DNA from: Larix kaempferi
Taxonomy: Eukaryota > Streptophyta > Pinopsida > Pinales > Pinaceae
NCBI GenBank assembly: GCA_027924585.1
Contig: BSBM01000372.1
Coordinates: 11,397,501 to 11,461,500 of the forward strand
Length of the DNA: 64,000 bases
Reading direction: 5' to 3'
The notes under the pieces were generated by a model, which was given only the letters and a program-made list of their open reading frames with translations, did no database searches and was not told the origin of the DNA. Numbering within the stretch: position 1 is the stretch's first letter; each line of letters opens with the position of its first letter. Shown here piece by piece: positions 1-9,978 of the stretch. The translations under genes were made by a program, and so were the position numbers.

Positions 1-712
1 GCTTCAAAAACATGCAGGATAGGGCATATTCACAATGGATAGCTCCACGAGGTCTTCACCAACTCATATCAACTTCATGATAGTTCATGGTGATCTCTTC
101 ACAATCCATTTCCCAAAACGATGAAGTTTGGTCTCAAACAGTTCCACATAGCATTAAGTAGCGCCAGTTGCTAGCTCGAACAAGGCAGGGAATACAGTCT
201 CAAGGGCTTGAAGAAATTGCCCATAAGAACACGCCAAGAGGCTCAATCCGTTCTGGAGAAGGGGAGGACCTTTTCTAACAAATAAAAGGCTGCCAAGAAA
301 GATGTGATTGACAAATTGGGAGAGCTTAATCTGTTTTAGTTGGCGATGATATTGTGTTAGTTTTATCAAAAATTTTGGGCATACTGCCAATTCTGGTGAT
401 GGAGTACCACCAAGTTAGTCCATTAAACAAGGCATAACTGTTATATTTGGCTTGGTGCAATATTGAATCTTAATTGCTAATTATATGGTTGAAATGCTTC
501 ATCATAGGGTTGCTGTTCTTATCGAACTTTTTGGCATAATGCCAATTTGTAGGATCACACGAAGAATATAAGAAGAGGTTATTAAAACTCCACCATAACT
601 AGCAAAAGGGTTACATGTGCCATGTCCAGCTGATCACCAAATTCAGTAAAACCCTGCAGAAACACAAAGATAGTAACTTGCACGAAGACACAGTTAGATT
701 GAATCTTGATTA
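1..712. other. Intergenic, no gene seen
   Basis: I see no domain, repeat boundary or convincing coding frame here. A short minus-strand open frame (154-390) has no recognisable motif and looks like chance. The sequence is moderately AT-rich and ends where the 408-bp repeat begins. Confidence 0.5.
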
Positions 713-2062
713 GGAAGAACCAGGCTGAAGCTTTTTGATCTGTGTACCTGAACATGGTCTCAGATTGTCTTGAGAGTGTCTGAGGAGGAAATTATAAGTC
801 TGCCAAAACAGGGTTTCAGGCTGTTTTGCACCAGATGGAGTAAAATTGCCTAAGTGGCCCCAGTAAAATGCCCTCCATAATTCATGGGTTAAGGAAAATT
901 CCCGCCCCTTCCTGTCAGGTTGTAGCTTGTTGAATAGGATATCTAACCATGGTCTCATTTCTTCAAAAGAGTTATTTAGGACAAAGTTATAGGTCTTCCA
1001 AAACAAGGGTTCAGAATAAACTTTGGAGAAATTCTGAAAAATGGCTAAGTGTTGGAAAATTGCTCCATGTTGCCTTGGGGAAATGCCCGTCGTACCTCAC
1101 AGGAGAATGATAAAAAATATCTGGAAGAACCAGGCTAAAGCTTGTTGATCTATCTACCTGAACATGGTCTCAATTTCTCTTGAGAGTGTCTGAGGAGGAA
1201 GTTATAAGTCTGCCAATACAAGGTTTCAGGTTGTTTTGCACCGGATGGAGTAAAACTTCCTAAGTGGCCTCAGTAAAATGCCCTCCATAATTCATGGGTT
1301 AAGGAAAATGCTTGTCCCTTCCTGTCAGTTTGTAGCTTGTTCAATAGGATATCTACCATGGTCCCATTTCTTCAAAAGAGTGCTTTAGGACAAAGTTATA
1401 GGTCTGCCAAAACAGGGGTTTAGAATAAACTTTGGAGAAATTCTGAAAAATGGCAAAGTATTGGAAAATTGCTCCATGTTGTATTGGGAAATGCCCACTG
1501 TACATCATAGGAGAATGATAAAAAATATCTGGAAGAACCAGGCTGAAGCTTGTTGATCTTTCTACCTGAACATGGTCTCAGTTGTCTTGAGAGTGTTTGA
1601 GGAGGAAGTTATAAGTCTGCCAAAACAGGGTTTCAGTCTGTTTTGCACCAGAGGGAGTAAGACTGCTTAAGTGGCCTCAGTAAAATGCCCGCCATAATTC
1701 ACGGGTTTAGGAAAATGCCCGCCCCATATGGTCAGGCTGTAGCTTATTGATTTGTCTACCTGACCATGGTCTCATTTTGTCTTGAGAGTGTCTGAGGAGG
1801 AAGTTATAGGTTTGCCAAAACAAGGTTTTAGGCATTTTTGCACCAAGTTCAGTAAAATGCCCGCCTAGGGAAAATGAAGATGATTCTGAGAGAGAAATCA
1901 GCTTAGGTGTGCTCACTGAGGTGTACTACATCATCTAGTGGCATTGGTCCAGGATTTTGGTGAAATAAAAAATCCACCTTAGAAATTGCACAAATTGTCT
2001 AAGTATAAAATTAGTGGTAAAAGTGCCTAAGTGACCTTTGTAAAATGCCCGCCATTTTCCTA
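713..2062. repeat. Satellite-like tandem repeat, ~408 bp unit (family S)
   Basis: Units start with GGAAGAACCAGGCT at 713, 1123 and 1531, giving periods of 410 and 408 bp. The last unit decays toward about 2060. Each unit seems to be a dimer of two related halves of about 205 bp. Each half carries an 'ACCATGGTCTCA'-type segment, a 'CTGCCAAAACAGGGTTTCAGG'-like segment and an 'AAAATGCCCGCC' segment. Related copies lie at about 14740-15310 and 16920-18410. The minus-strand open frames inside are by-products of the repeat. What the family is (satellite or part of a larger element) is not known from this window. Confidence 0.8.
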
Positions 2063-2301
2063 GTCTAGTATTGAATGTGCACTACTTCCAATAGGTTTCC
2101 AAGTGTCTACTACAATTACATATAAATTATAATCAAGGCATTACCACACAACCATGTGAGTATCTCTCTTTAAGAATTTGAACCTTATAAAGTTGAGATA
2201 ACATTTTAGGAATTACTTTCATCGAGTAAGTCATTAAGTCATGACCAATATCCCATCAGTATTATTCAAGATGACAAATTTATTATGATATTGAGTAGTC
2301 C
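2063..2301. other. Unique spacer before the 5.3-kb duplication
   Basis: AT-rich sequence without repeat or coding signal. It gives the left boundary of the duplicated unit, because homology with 7590 onward starts at TGTTGTTGCAGCAAC (2302). Confidence 0.5.
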
Positions 2302-2479
2302 TGTTGTTGCAGCAACATCCCCCCCAAAAAAATTTGTACATATTGGGGCCCCTCCTTTTAGCGCCAAGAAAGGCTGCCTTAAGAGGCCATTTCCATCTTT
2401 TAACTTTGTTTTTTTTTAACAGAAAATCTTGCTATGAACCACTCCAAGTCTTCCTTCCTCTAAGAGTAAAATTCATGAG

Positions 2480-3620
2480 GTCTTCCTGGAAATCGCGGAA
2501 CGATTTTATAAATCCCCGCAGTTGCGGAAGTACTCAACTTTTCGGCCCGAAACGGCAGGAACCTTTAGCATAAGCATCCCGAAAAGACTTAGACTTTTCT
2601 CGCGGTTGCGGAAATCATTTGGGAAAGTCTCCCGAAATTTCGGAGTCTTTCGAGCTATCCTCCCGCAGGTGCGGAAGCCATTCACATAAGCCTCTCGAAA
2701 AAAGTCTTCGAAATTATTATGGGAAAGTAACAGAAGCATTCGGGTTTTCGTCCCGAAACGACGGGCGCCATTTCCCAAATCTCCCCGAAACTTTGAAAAG
2801 AACTTAGAAGTTTCTTTGAAATTTGTGGAATCCTTTGGACTTTTCCTTCCGAAACTGCGGAAACGTTCAACCTATCCTTCCGAAACTTCGGAGGCGTTCG
2901 CCGTATTCTCCCGAAAATCCGTCGAAGGGCTCCTTTTGAAAACTCTTAAGTTTTTCTTCTACTTTTGCGGAACCATTCAGGTTTCCTTCCGGCAATTGCG
3001 GAAGCCATTTGCGGAGATCTTCAGGTTATCGTTCTGAAACCCCTCAGAGACTTAGAATTTTTTGTTTGAGTTGCGGGCGCCTTTACTTTATCTTTCCGGA
3101 GCCGCGGGAGCTTTCAGGTTATCCTTCCGAAACGCCGAGCACCATTCACCAATTCCTTCTGAAACAGCGGAGGCTATTGACAAGAGCTTTCCGAAGCGCT
3201 CTCGAAGCCCGACCGAAACTTAGAAAATTTCTCAAGTTTGCGAGAGCCTTTTGCGGAAGCATTGGCGGAAGCCTTCCGAAACGGCGGAAGCAAATTGCGA
3301 AAGCTTTCCGCAGTTTCGGAAACTTTCGCGTTATCATCCCGAAAAGGCCGCCAAAAGACTTAATCGTTCATGTTCCATTTTTCGGAAGCCGTTCGTCAAT
3401 TCCTTCGGAAACGGAGGGACACTTTGCGGAATGGTTCCGCAAGTTATCCAATTATCTTCGTTAAAACTGCGAGTGGATATCCGTAATCCTCCCGAAGCTA
3501 AGCCTCCAAAGGTTGAATTGCAGAAAGATTCATCAATCTCCCCCGAAACGCCGGAGGAGTTCAACGTGATCTTCCGCAATGGCGGGTGAAGTTCGCGAGT
3601 CCATCCCGCGGGTGGCGGTC
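2480..3620. repeat. GC-rich degenerate minisatellite, CCGAAAC/GCGGAAG, in unit A1
   Basis: About 1.1 kb is built from degenerate units of roughly 30-40 bp. Each has a near-palindromic core of the form TTCCGAAAC-n-GCGGAAGC, for example around 2846, 2877, 3126 and 3270. The region is much richer in CpG than its surroundings. It ends about 100 bp upstream of the TATA box. Open frames on both strands, up to 151 codons, are Arg/Ser/Phe/Pro-rich products of the repeat and not genes. It could act as a promoter-proximal repeat or a methylation target; that is inference. Confidence 0.8.
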
Positions 3621-3711
3621 GCACACGCAAATCGAGACTGCTTGATATGACCCCGACATACCCATATTAAAGCCGCATTTTTAATATGCCACCCACCATA
3701 TTAAAACCTCG

Positions 3712-3736
3712 CACGTGCCAGATCTATTTAAATAAA
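3712..3736 (+). promoter_or_regulatory. G-box and TATA box of unit A1
   Basis: CACGTG at 3712-3717 is followed by TATTTAAATAAA at 3725-3736, about 135 bp before a good 5' splice site. This is the layout of a plant RNA polymerase II core promoter. The transcription start would fall near 3755-3770. Confidence 0.6.
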
Positions 3737-3869
3737 CGGTGGGGGTTCGAGCCAATTACATTGTTATTCGTTCGATTAGAAAACGCCGTGGAACGCAGCG
3801 CAACTGCTCCAGCTCAACTCGCTCATCCACGTCCTCGTCCACCTCATTCATCCATCTTCACGGTGCCAG

Positions 3870-4659
3870 GTAGGATGTTTTAACCGTTAAATTTGTTTCT
3901 TCCACGCGTCAAATTACCTTTGGTTTGTTCTTTTTCAAAGACGATAGGCATTGGTTGTATTTTGACGGGCAAAATGCCCGTCAAATACGATCTAAATTTC
4001 ATATTTCCCGTCATATAAAAAACAAAGAAATTTTGAAACAATTTGAGCGTCAATTCTGACGGATGGAATCTTTCCAAACTCCTACCCTGGCCGCATACAT
4101 CGTTATTTTTTTATTTTTAAAATTCACCAAACCCCGTTAAGGTCTCGTCTCTACCGGCCGAAAGCCAAACCTATGACCGCCCGAACCTTTTTTGTTTCGT
4201 CAGCCGTGTTCCAGGCCCCATCACCCTTGTTCGAAATCCAATCCTACCATAGAGCTTCACGTCAAAATACGATAAGTAAACCCTGGCGATCGGCCGAGCC
4301 CCTCGCCTGTCCATCAGCGCAGAGAGCCATCTCTGGCTTCGTTTTAAATTTATATCAACCCAAGCTAACCGGCCATTTTCCTTTTGAACCAAAATGAAGG
4401 GCACCTTCTCCCCTGGAGCTGTACCGAGAGCGGATTGCTTCCGCAACCTACCTATCCTTTCGGAGCATTCCAAACCCGTCCCTTTAAAAGAATCAAATTT
4501 CCATAACTATGTTTCCTGTTGAAATGGTGCATTTTGCTTCCTAACATGCAGCTTCACATTGCATTTATCTCATTGACATGTTAAAATGGTGATGCTCTCT
4601 GTTAAAATCTCACAGTATGTTGCTCAATATTATAATGACTTGTATTTGGTTTCCATCAG
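3870..4659 (+). other. Putative 5'-UTR intron of ORF A, copy 1
   Basis: The donor CCAG/GTAGGA lies at 3869/3870 and a pyrimidine-rich acceptor ending TTTCCATCAG at 4659. Only 12 bases then separate the exon from the ATG at 4672. A leader intron directly before the start codon is common in plant genes. Inside, 3960-3986 is a hairpin (GACGGGCA/TGCCCGTC), shortened relative to copy 2. Confidence 0.5.
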
Positions 4660-4671
4660 GGATAAGTCAAA

Positions 4672-7514
4672 ATGCCAAAAGGTGGCAGGAAGAAGACTAA
4701 AATGACAGAAAAACAACCCACCCCACTTAGAACTGAGACCACACTCCAGGATACTAGGAGCACCACCGGTATTCCTCCTGAAATCAGATGGGGTGGCATC
4801 TATAGGATGATCCGAGACCAAGAGATTCTGGATATGTTACTGGAAGAGGAGCAGATCTATATTAATATCAAGACTTCAGGCATAGCCAGGGCTGCTACCC
4901 GCCCTGAACTGTTCCCATGCTCTGAAGTAATCGGGTGGATACTCCAACATGCCGATGCGGAAGGAAGAGTAATTCATGACAGCGGGAAGATAGCCATTGC
5001 CTCATTTCACCCAGCATACCTTGCCGCAGCCTATAAATTTCCCCGCTCCCAGCAAGCTCTGACTGATGAATGGCTGAGCAAAATGAACAACGTTGACATG
5101 CCCAAAAAATTACTGGTCGCAGGCAAGCATCTAAGAAATAAAGGTAACGACGAATACGACGTCCAGAATCTGAGACCTCCATTTAGGTTGATTGCCTTGA
5201 TGTTGTGCAAAATCTTCGGCATGCCTGATGGCAACGTGTATAAGATTCAATGGGTTCCCATCATCCACTTCGTGGCTTTTAAAGGAACTGTGTTTGACTG
5301 GGCCACTCTCCTGTCAGACAGTTTGGCCTCAATGATAGTTGCTGCAAGAGAAGGACTGGCCTTAAAGAAGGCAGAATTCTACATGTCCTCATATCTTATT
5401 GACTGTATTTTGTCCAAGTTATCTTTTCCCAAATTAGGCTGCACATGGGACAAGGCCAACACCCCGGTTTTTACCGCTTTCAGGATGTTGTGGGCACAGA
5501 ATTACAAACCCAGCTATAAGCTCATCTGTGAGGGGTTCATCATGCCCCTATATGAGCAGCTATTCAAGGAAGATCCCAACTTCCTGTCGGAGAATGCCAT
5601 GGAAGTCCTTGAAAATTATGGAGATTTTTATTTCTCGGATCAAGGCACCTATCTCAGAATGTTTGGAGGAACTAAAGCCCCATATATTCTGCCAAGATAT
5701 GCTACAGATTATGTGGTCCTTAAAGAGGCAGTGAGACAGATTTTCCTGGATGGAATTGGAGTCGTACTCAACAAGCAGCATAAGGCCTCCTTCCCCCCTC
5801 TACCTTTCTGCATAGGAGCTTACAAGTTCTCGGGGGTTTCCTCAGCCGAAGAGTTTGTTTAGAAGCTGAAAGCCGTCCACTTCGGTGAGGTAATATTCCA
5901 CAGGAATGACAGCAAGGGAAATGTTGCTGAGCACTGTAGGGAGATTTATGCTCATTTTGAGTACTCTCATTATCATGATGCCGAGGAGGAGGTATTAAGA
6001 GACATCAGCAACATGGCTGAGCTGCGAACCTTTCGCCAAGGCAGTGGAGCAAGTTCTAGCTCTACCAAGACCCAGGAAACTAGCCAACAGAAGGAGAAAG
6101 AAGCTGATGAGGCCCGAGCTCAGGAAGAGCTCAGATTGAAAGAGGAAGCAAGGTTACTACGAGAAGCTGAAGAAGCAAGGGCACATCAGGAAGCTGAGGA
6201 AGCAAGGTTACTGCAAGAGGCTGAAGTTGCCAAATTTCAGCAAGAAGCAGAAAGTGAAAGGCTGCAGAAAGAGGCTGAGGAAGCCCAGCAGCAGAAAGAG
6301 GCTGAAGATGAAAGGCAGCGGAAGGAGAATGAAGATCAGCTGCAAGCTGAACAAGCTAAGGTAGAGCGGAAAGCAGAAGAAGAGCTTAAAGCAGGTGAAG
6401 ATGCCCAGGCAGGTGGCTCCGGTGCACAGGACATGGAAATTGACATACCTCAAACAAGTGTCTCCGGCATTCAAAATGTGGAGGAGGACGCAGCACAAGC
6501 AGGTGGCTCTGGTACCCAAAATGTGGGAACAGATCCAGCTCAGGTAGTCCAGACCCCACCAACGGAAATAGAAATAGACATTATGGATCTCCCAATCGTC
6601 TCATACACTCCATCAGGAGAACATACGGTGTCCAGGTGGGACGAGTTCATCTATGATAAGAAAAGGAAGGCAATGGTCCTTAAATCGGAAGAGAGGATCA
6701 AAAGACTCTTCCAAGAGGATATCATTACCCACCGGGAGATCACTGTGATGCAGAATACAGATAAGGATCCCTTAGCTATGGAATCCGCCGCTGTAGAGAC
6801 AGTAAAAGCATCACTGGAGAATGTAGGTGATATAGTAAGACAGAGTGAATCGACAAAGAGGAGAGCTCGTGTGCTACAACAAACTGTGGCTAATGAGCAA
6901 GCCTACAGGGACCTTGTGGTGAACAAGTATAACCGCCTGTGAGTTGAACATAAAGAGATGTCAGACAAATATAACCGGTTAGAGGAAGAAAAGGAGCAGC
7001 TATCAGTCCTGATGATGATTGAGGAAGCAGAAAAGAATGATGCAGTTGCCAGAGTGTCCCAGCTTGAAACATACAAGCTGGCATTAGCTGAGCAATTAGA
7101 TCAGGCCGAGGGCAGAACAATAGACATGTCTCCCTTCCATGAGCTATCCTGCAGCATCCTGAAGCAAATGCACGACACTCAGGAGCTAATCACTAATGAT
7201 GTATGCCAGCTCAAGGCCATGGTGGTCAGGTTAAAAGAAGTTAATGCGGAGGCCCATAGACTTAAAGCTAAATATACTCGGGTTAAGGCAAATATCCTAA
7301 GCCAAATAGAATGGAGAGAAGGAAAGGTGGATTTTCCCACGCATCTCCCATTCAAATCTATAGACGGTTTCAATGAGGACGTAGCCCTTTTGGAGTTCGG
7401 CAGAAACTGTGGCAGTAAGCTTATGGCCAGCGTACGAGGGACAACGGATAAAATTAACATTCTGTATCAAAGGATCCAGGGAGTGCATGACAAATGCAAA
7501 TTGAACTTCCCTCA
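4672..7514 (+). pseudogene. ORF A copy 1: unknown transposon-like protein, two nonsense codons, 3' truncated
   Basis: The frame runs from an ATG at 4672 just after the predicted intron. It stays open except for TAG at 5860-5862 and TGA at 6940-6942. The N terminus is Lys-rich (PKGGRKKTK). A compact region of about 400 residues follows, with IFGMPDG at ~181-187 and FDWATLLSDSL at ~208-218. Next come a long Glu/Ala/Gln coiled coil (~460-580), an acidic linker and a second coiled coil containing DKYNRLEEEKEQL. The pattern of a 'GxPxDG' motif, then a 'DWAxLL' helix, then a hydrophobic helix recalls plant transposon/retroelement-associated proteins of the 'putative plant transposon protein' or plant mobile domain type. 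That link is a weak resemblance. No RT, protease, integrase or DDE signature is visible. Homology with copy 2 stops at 7514, so the last ~170 codons are missing. Confidence 0.7.
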
Positions 7515-7589
7515 AATATGCAAATATCCTAAGCCAAATAGAATGGAGAGGAATTTTTCAGAGATCTGTGTTCGCCAGCGACTCGCCAT
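7515..7589. other. Junction filler between the two 5.3-kb units
   Basis: After homology ends at 7514, 75 bp lead into unit A2. Positions 7520-7550 exactly repeat 7288-7318 (31 bp, beginning GCAAATATCCTAAGCC), taken from ORF A about 230 bp upstream in the same orientation. The remaining ~40 bp have no source in this window. Templated filler of this kind is a known mark of break repair by polymerase-theta end joining or template switching. Confidence 0.75.
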
Positions 7590-7767
7590 TGTTGTTGCAG
7601 CAACATCCCCCCCAAAAAATTTTGTACATATTGGGGCCACTCCTTTTAGCGCCAAGAAAGGCTGCCTTAAGAGGCCATTTCCATCTTTTAACTTTGTTTT
7701 TTTTTAACAGAAAATCTTGCTATGAACCACTCCAAGTCTTCCTTCCTCTAAGAGTAAAATTCATGAA

Positions 7768-8908
7768 GTCTTCCTGGAAATCGCGGAACGATTTTATAAA
7801 GCCCCGCAGTTCCGGAAGTACTCAACTTTTCGGCCCGAAACGGCGGGAACCTTTAGCATAAGCATCCCGAAAAGACTTAGACTTTTCTCGCGGTTGCGGA
7901 AATCATTTGGGAAAGTCTCCCGAAATTTCGGAGTCTTTCGGGCTAACCTCCCGCAGGTGCGGAAGCCATTCACATAAGCCTCTCGAAAAAAGTCTTCGAA
8001 ATTATTATGGGAAAGTAGCAGAAGCATTCGGGTTTTCGTCCCGAAACGACGGGCGCCATTTGCCAAATCTCCCCGAAACTTTGAAAAGAACTTAGAAGTT
8101 TCTTTGAAATTTGCGGAATCCTTTGGACTTTTCCTTCTGAAACTGCGGAAACGTTCAACCTATCCTTCTGAAACTTCGGAGGCGTTCGCCGTATTCTCCC
8201 GAAAAGCCGTCGAAGGGCTCCTTTTGAAAACTCTTAAGTTTTTCTTCTACTTTTGCAGAACCATTCAGGTTTCCTTCCTGTAATTGCGGAAGCCATTTGC
8301 GGAGATATTCAGGTTATCGTTCCGAAACCCCTCAGAGACTTAGAATTTTTTGTTTGAGTTGCAGGCGCCTTTACTTTATCTTTCCGGAGCCGCGGGAGCT
8401 TTGAGGTTATCCTTCCGAAACGCCGGGCGCCATTCACCAATTCCTTCCGAAACAGCGGAGGCTATTCACAAGAGCTTTCCGAAGTGCTCTCGAAGCCTGA
8501 CCAAAACTTAGAAAATTTCTCAAGTTTGCGAGAGCCTTTTGCGGAAGCATTGGCGAAAGCCTTCCGAAACGGTGGAAGCAAATTGTGAAAGCTTTCCGCA
8601 GTTTCGGAAACTTTCGCGTTATCATCCCGAAAAGGCCGCCAAAAGACTTAATCGTTCATGTTCCATTTTTCGGAAGCCGTTCGTCAATTCCTTCGGAAAC
8701 GGAGGGACACTTCGCGGAATGGTTCCGCAAGTTATCCAATTATCTTCGCTAAAACTGCGAGTGGATATCCGTAATCCTCCCGAAGCTAAGCCTCCAAAGG
8801 TTGAATTGCGGAAAGATTCATCAATCTCTCCGGAAACGCCGGAGGAGTTCAGCGTGATCTTCCGCAATGGCGGGTGAAGTTCGCGAGTCCATCCCGCGGG
8901 TGGCGGTC
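7768..8908. repeat. GC-rich degenerate minisatellite in unit A2
   Basis: Second copy of the CCGAAAC/GCGGAAG minisatellite, offset by 5288 bp with no length change. Several differences from the first copy are C/T or G/A changes at CpG positions, as expected of methylated cytosines. The short open frames inside it mirror those of the first copy and are not considered genes. Confidence 0.8.
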
Positions 8909-8999
8909 GCACACGCAAATCGAGACTGCTTGATATGACCCCGACGTACCCATATTAAAGCTGCATTTTTAATATGCCACCCACCGTATTAAAACCCCG

Positions 9000-9024
9000 C
9001 ACGTGCCAGATCTATTTAAATAAA
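9000..9024 (+). promoter_or_regulatory. G-box and TATA box of unit A2
   Basis: Same elements as in unit A1: CACGTG at 9000-9005 and TATTTAAATAAA at 9013-9024, preserved in both copies. Confidence 0.6.
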
Positions 9025-9157
9025 TGGTGGGGGTTCGAGCCAATTACATTGTTATTCGTTCGATTAGCAAACGCCGTGGAACGCCGCGGAACCGCTCCAG
9101 CTCAACTCGCTCGTCCACGTCCTTGTCCACCTCATTCAGCCATCTTCACGGTGCCAG

Positions 9158-9966
9158 GTAGGATGTTTTAACCGTTAAATTTGTTTCTTCCACGCGTCAA
9201 ATTACCTTTGGTTTGTTCTTTTTCAAAGACGATAGGAATTGGTTGTATTTTGACGGGCAAAATGCCCGTCATGGGCTATTTTGCCCGTCAAATACGATCT
9301 AAATTTCATATTTCCCGTCATATAAAAAACAAAGAAATTTTGAAAACATTTGAGCGTCAATTCTGACGGATGGAATCTTTCCAAACTCCTACCCTGGCCG
9401 CATACATCGTTATTTTTTGGTTTTTAAAATTCACCAAACCCCGTTAAGGTCTCGTCTCTATCGGCCGAAAGCCAAACCTATGACCGCCCGAACCTTTTTT
9501 GTTTCGTCAGCCATGTTCCAGGCTCCGTCACCCTTGTTCGAAATCCAAGCCTACCATAGAGCTTCACGTCAAAATACGATAAGTAAACCCGGGCGGCCAG
9601 TCGAGCTCCTCGCCTGTCCATCAGCGCGGAGAGCCATCTCTGGCTTCGTTTTAAATTTATATCAACCCAAGCTAACCGGCCATTTGCCTTTTGAACCAAA
9701 ATGAAGGGCACCTTCTCCCCTGGAGCTGTACCGAGAGCGGATTGCTTCCGCAACCTACCTATCCTTTCGGAGCATTCCAAACCCGTCCCTTTAAAAGAAT
9801 CAAATTTCCATAACTATGTTTCCTGTTGAAATGGTGCATTTTGCTTCCTAACATGCAGCTTCACATTGCATTTATCTCATTGACATGTTAAAATGGTGAT
9901 GCTCTCTGTTAAAATCTCACAGCATGTTGCTCAATATTATAATGACTTGTATTTGGTTGCCATCAG
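9158..9966 (+). other. Putative 5'-UTR intron of ORF A, copy 2
   Basis: Same donor (CCAG/GTAGGA) and acceptor (TTGCCATCAG) as in copy 1. It is 19 bp longer because it keeps two copies of TGCCCGTCA (9263-9271 and 9282-9290). Together they form a stem with 14-bp arms TTGACGGGCAAAAT and ATTTTGCCCGTCAA. Copy 1 looks like a deletion between these direct repeats. Confidence 0.5.
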
Positions 9967-9978
9967 GGATAAGTCAAA

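Larger units (their letters stand above)
2302..7589 (+). repeat. 5,288-bp tandem duplication, copy 1 (unit A1)
   Basis: The segment starts with TGTTGTTGCAGCAAC at 2302 and is repeated from 7590. The offset between copies is exactly 5288 up to about 3970 and 5307 from there on, because of one 19-bp indel. No other indel is evident in the parts I compared. The copy contains, in order, a GC-rich minisatellite, a G-box/TATA promoter, a putative 5'-UTR intron and ORF A. It ends early: homology stops at 7514, inside ORF A, followed by about 75 bp of junction sequence that includes a 31-bp internal copy. No LTRs, PBS or terminal inverted repeats were found. Confidence 0.85.

Noticed and set aside
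3009-3630. Open frames of 98-151 codons on both strands inside the GC-rich minisatellite
   Set aside because: Low-complexity Arg/Ser/Phe/Pro composition, open on both strands at once, and repeated only because the DNA is repetitive.
2302-9966. Reading the regions upstream of ORF A (2302-4659, 7590-9966) as a pair of LTRs
   Set aside because: They are equal copies, but there is no PBS after them, no PPT before the second, no TG...CA ends and no target duplication. The junction carries filler DNA. Tandem duplication explains the data better.
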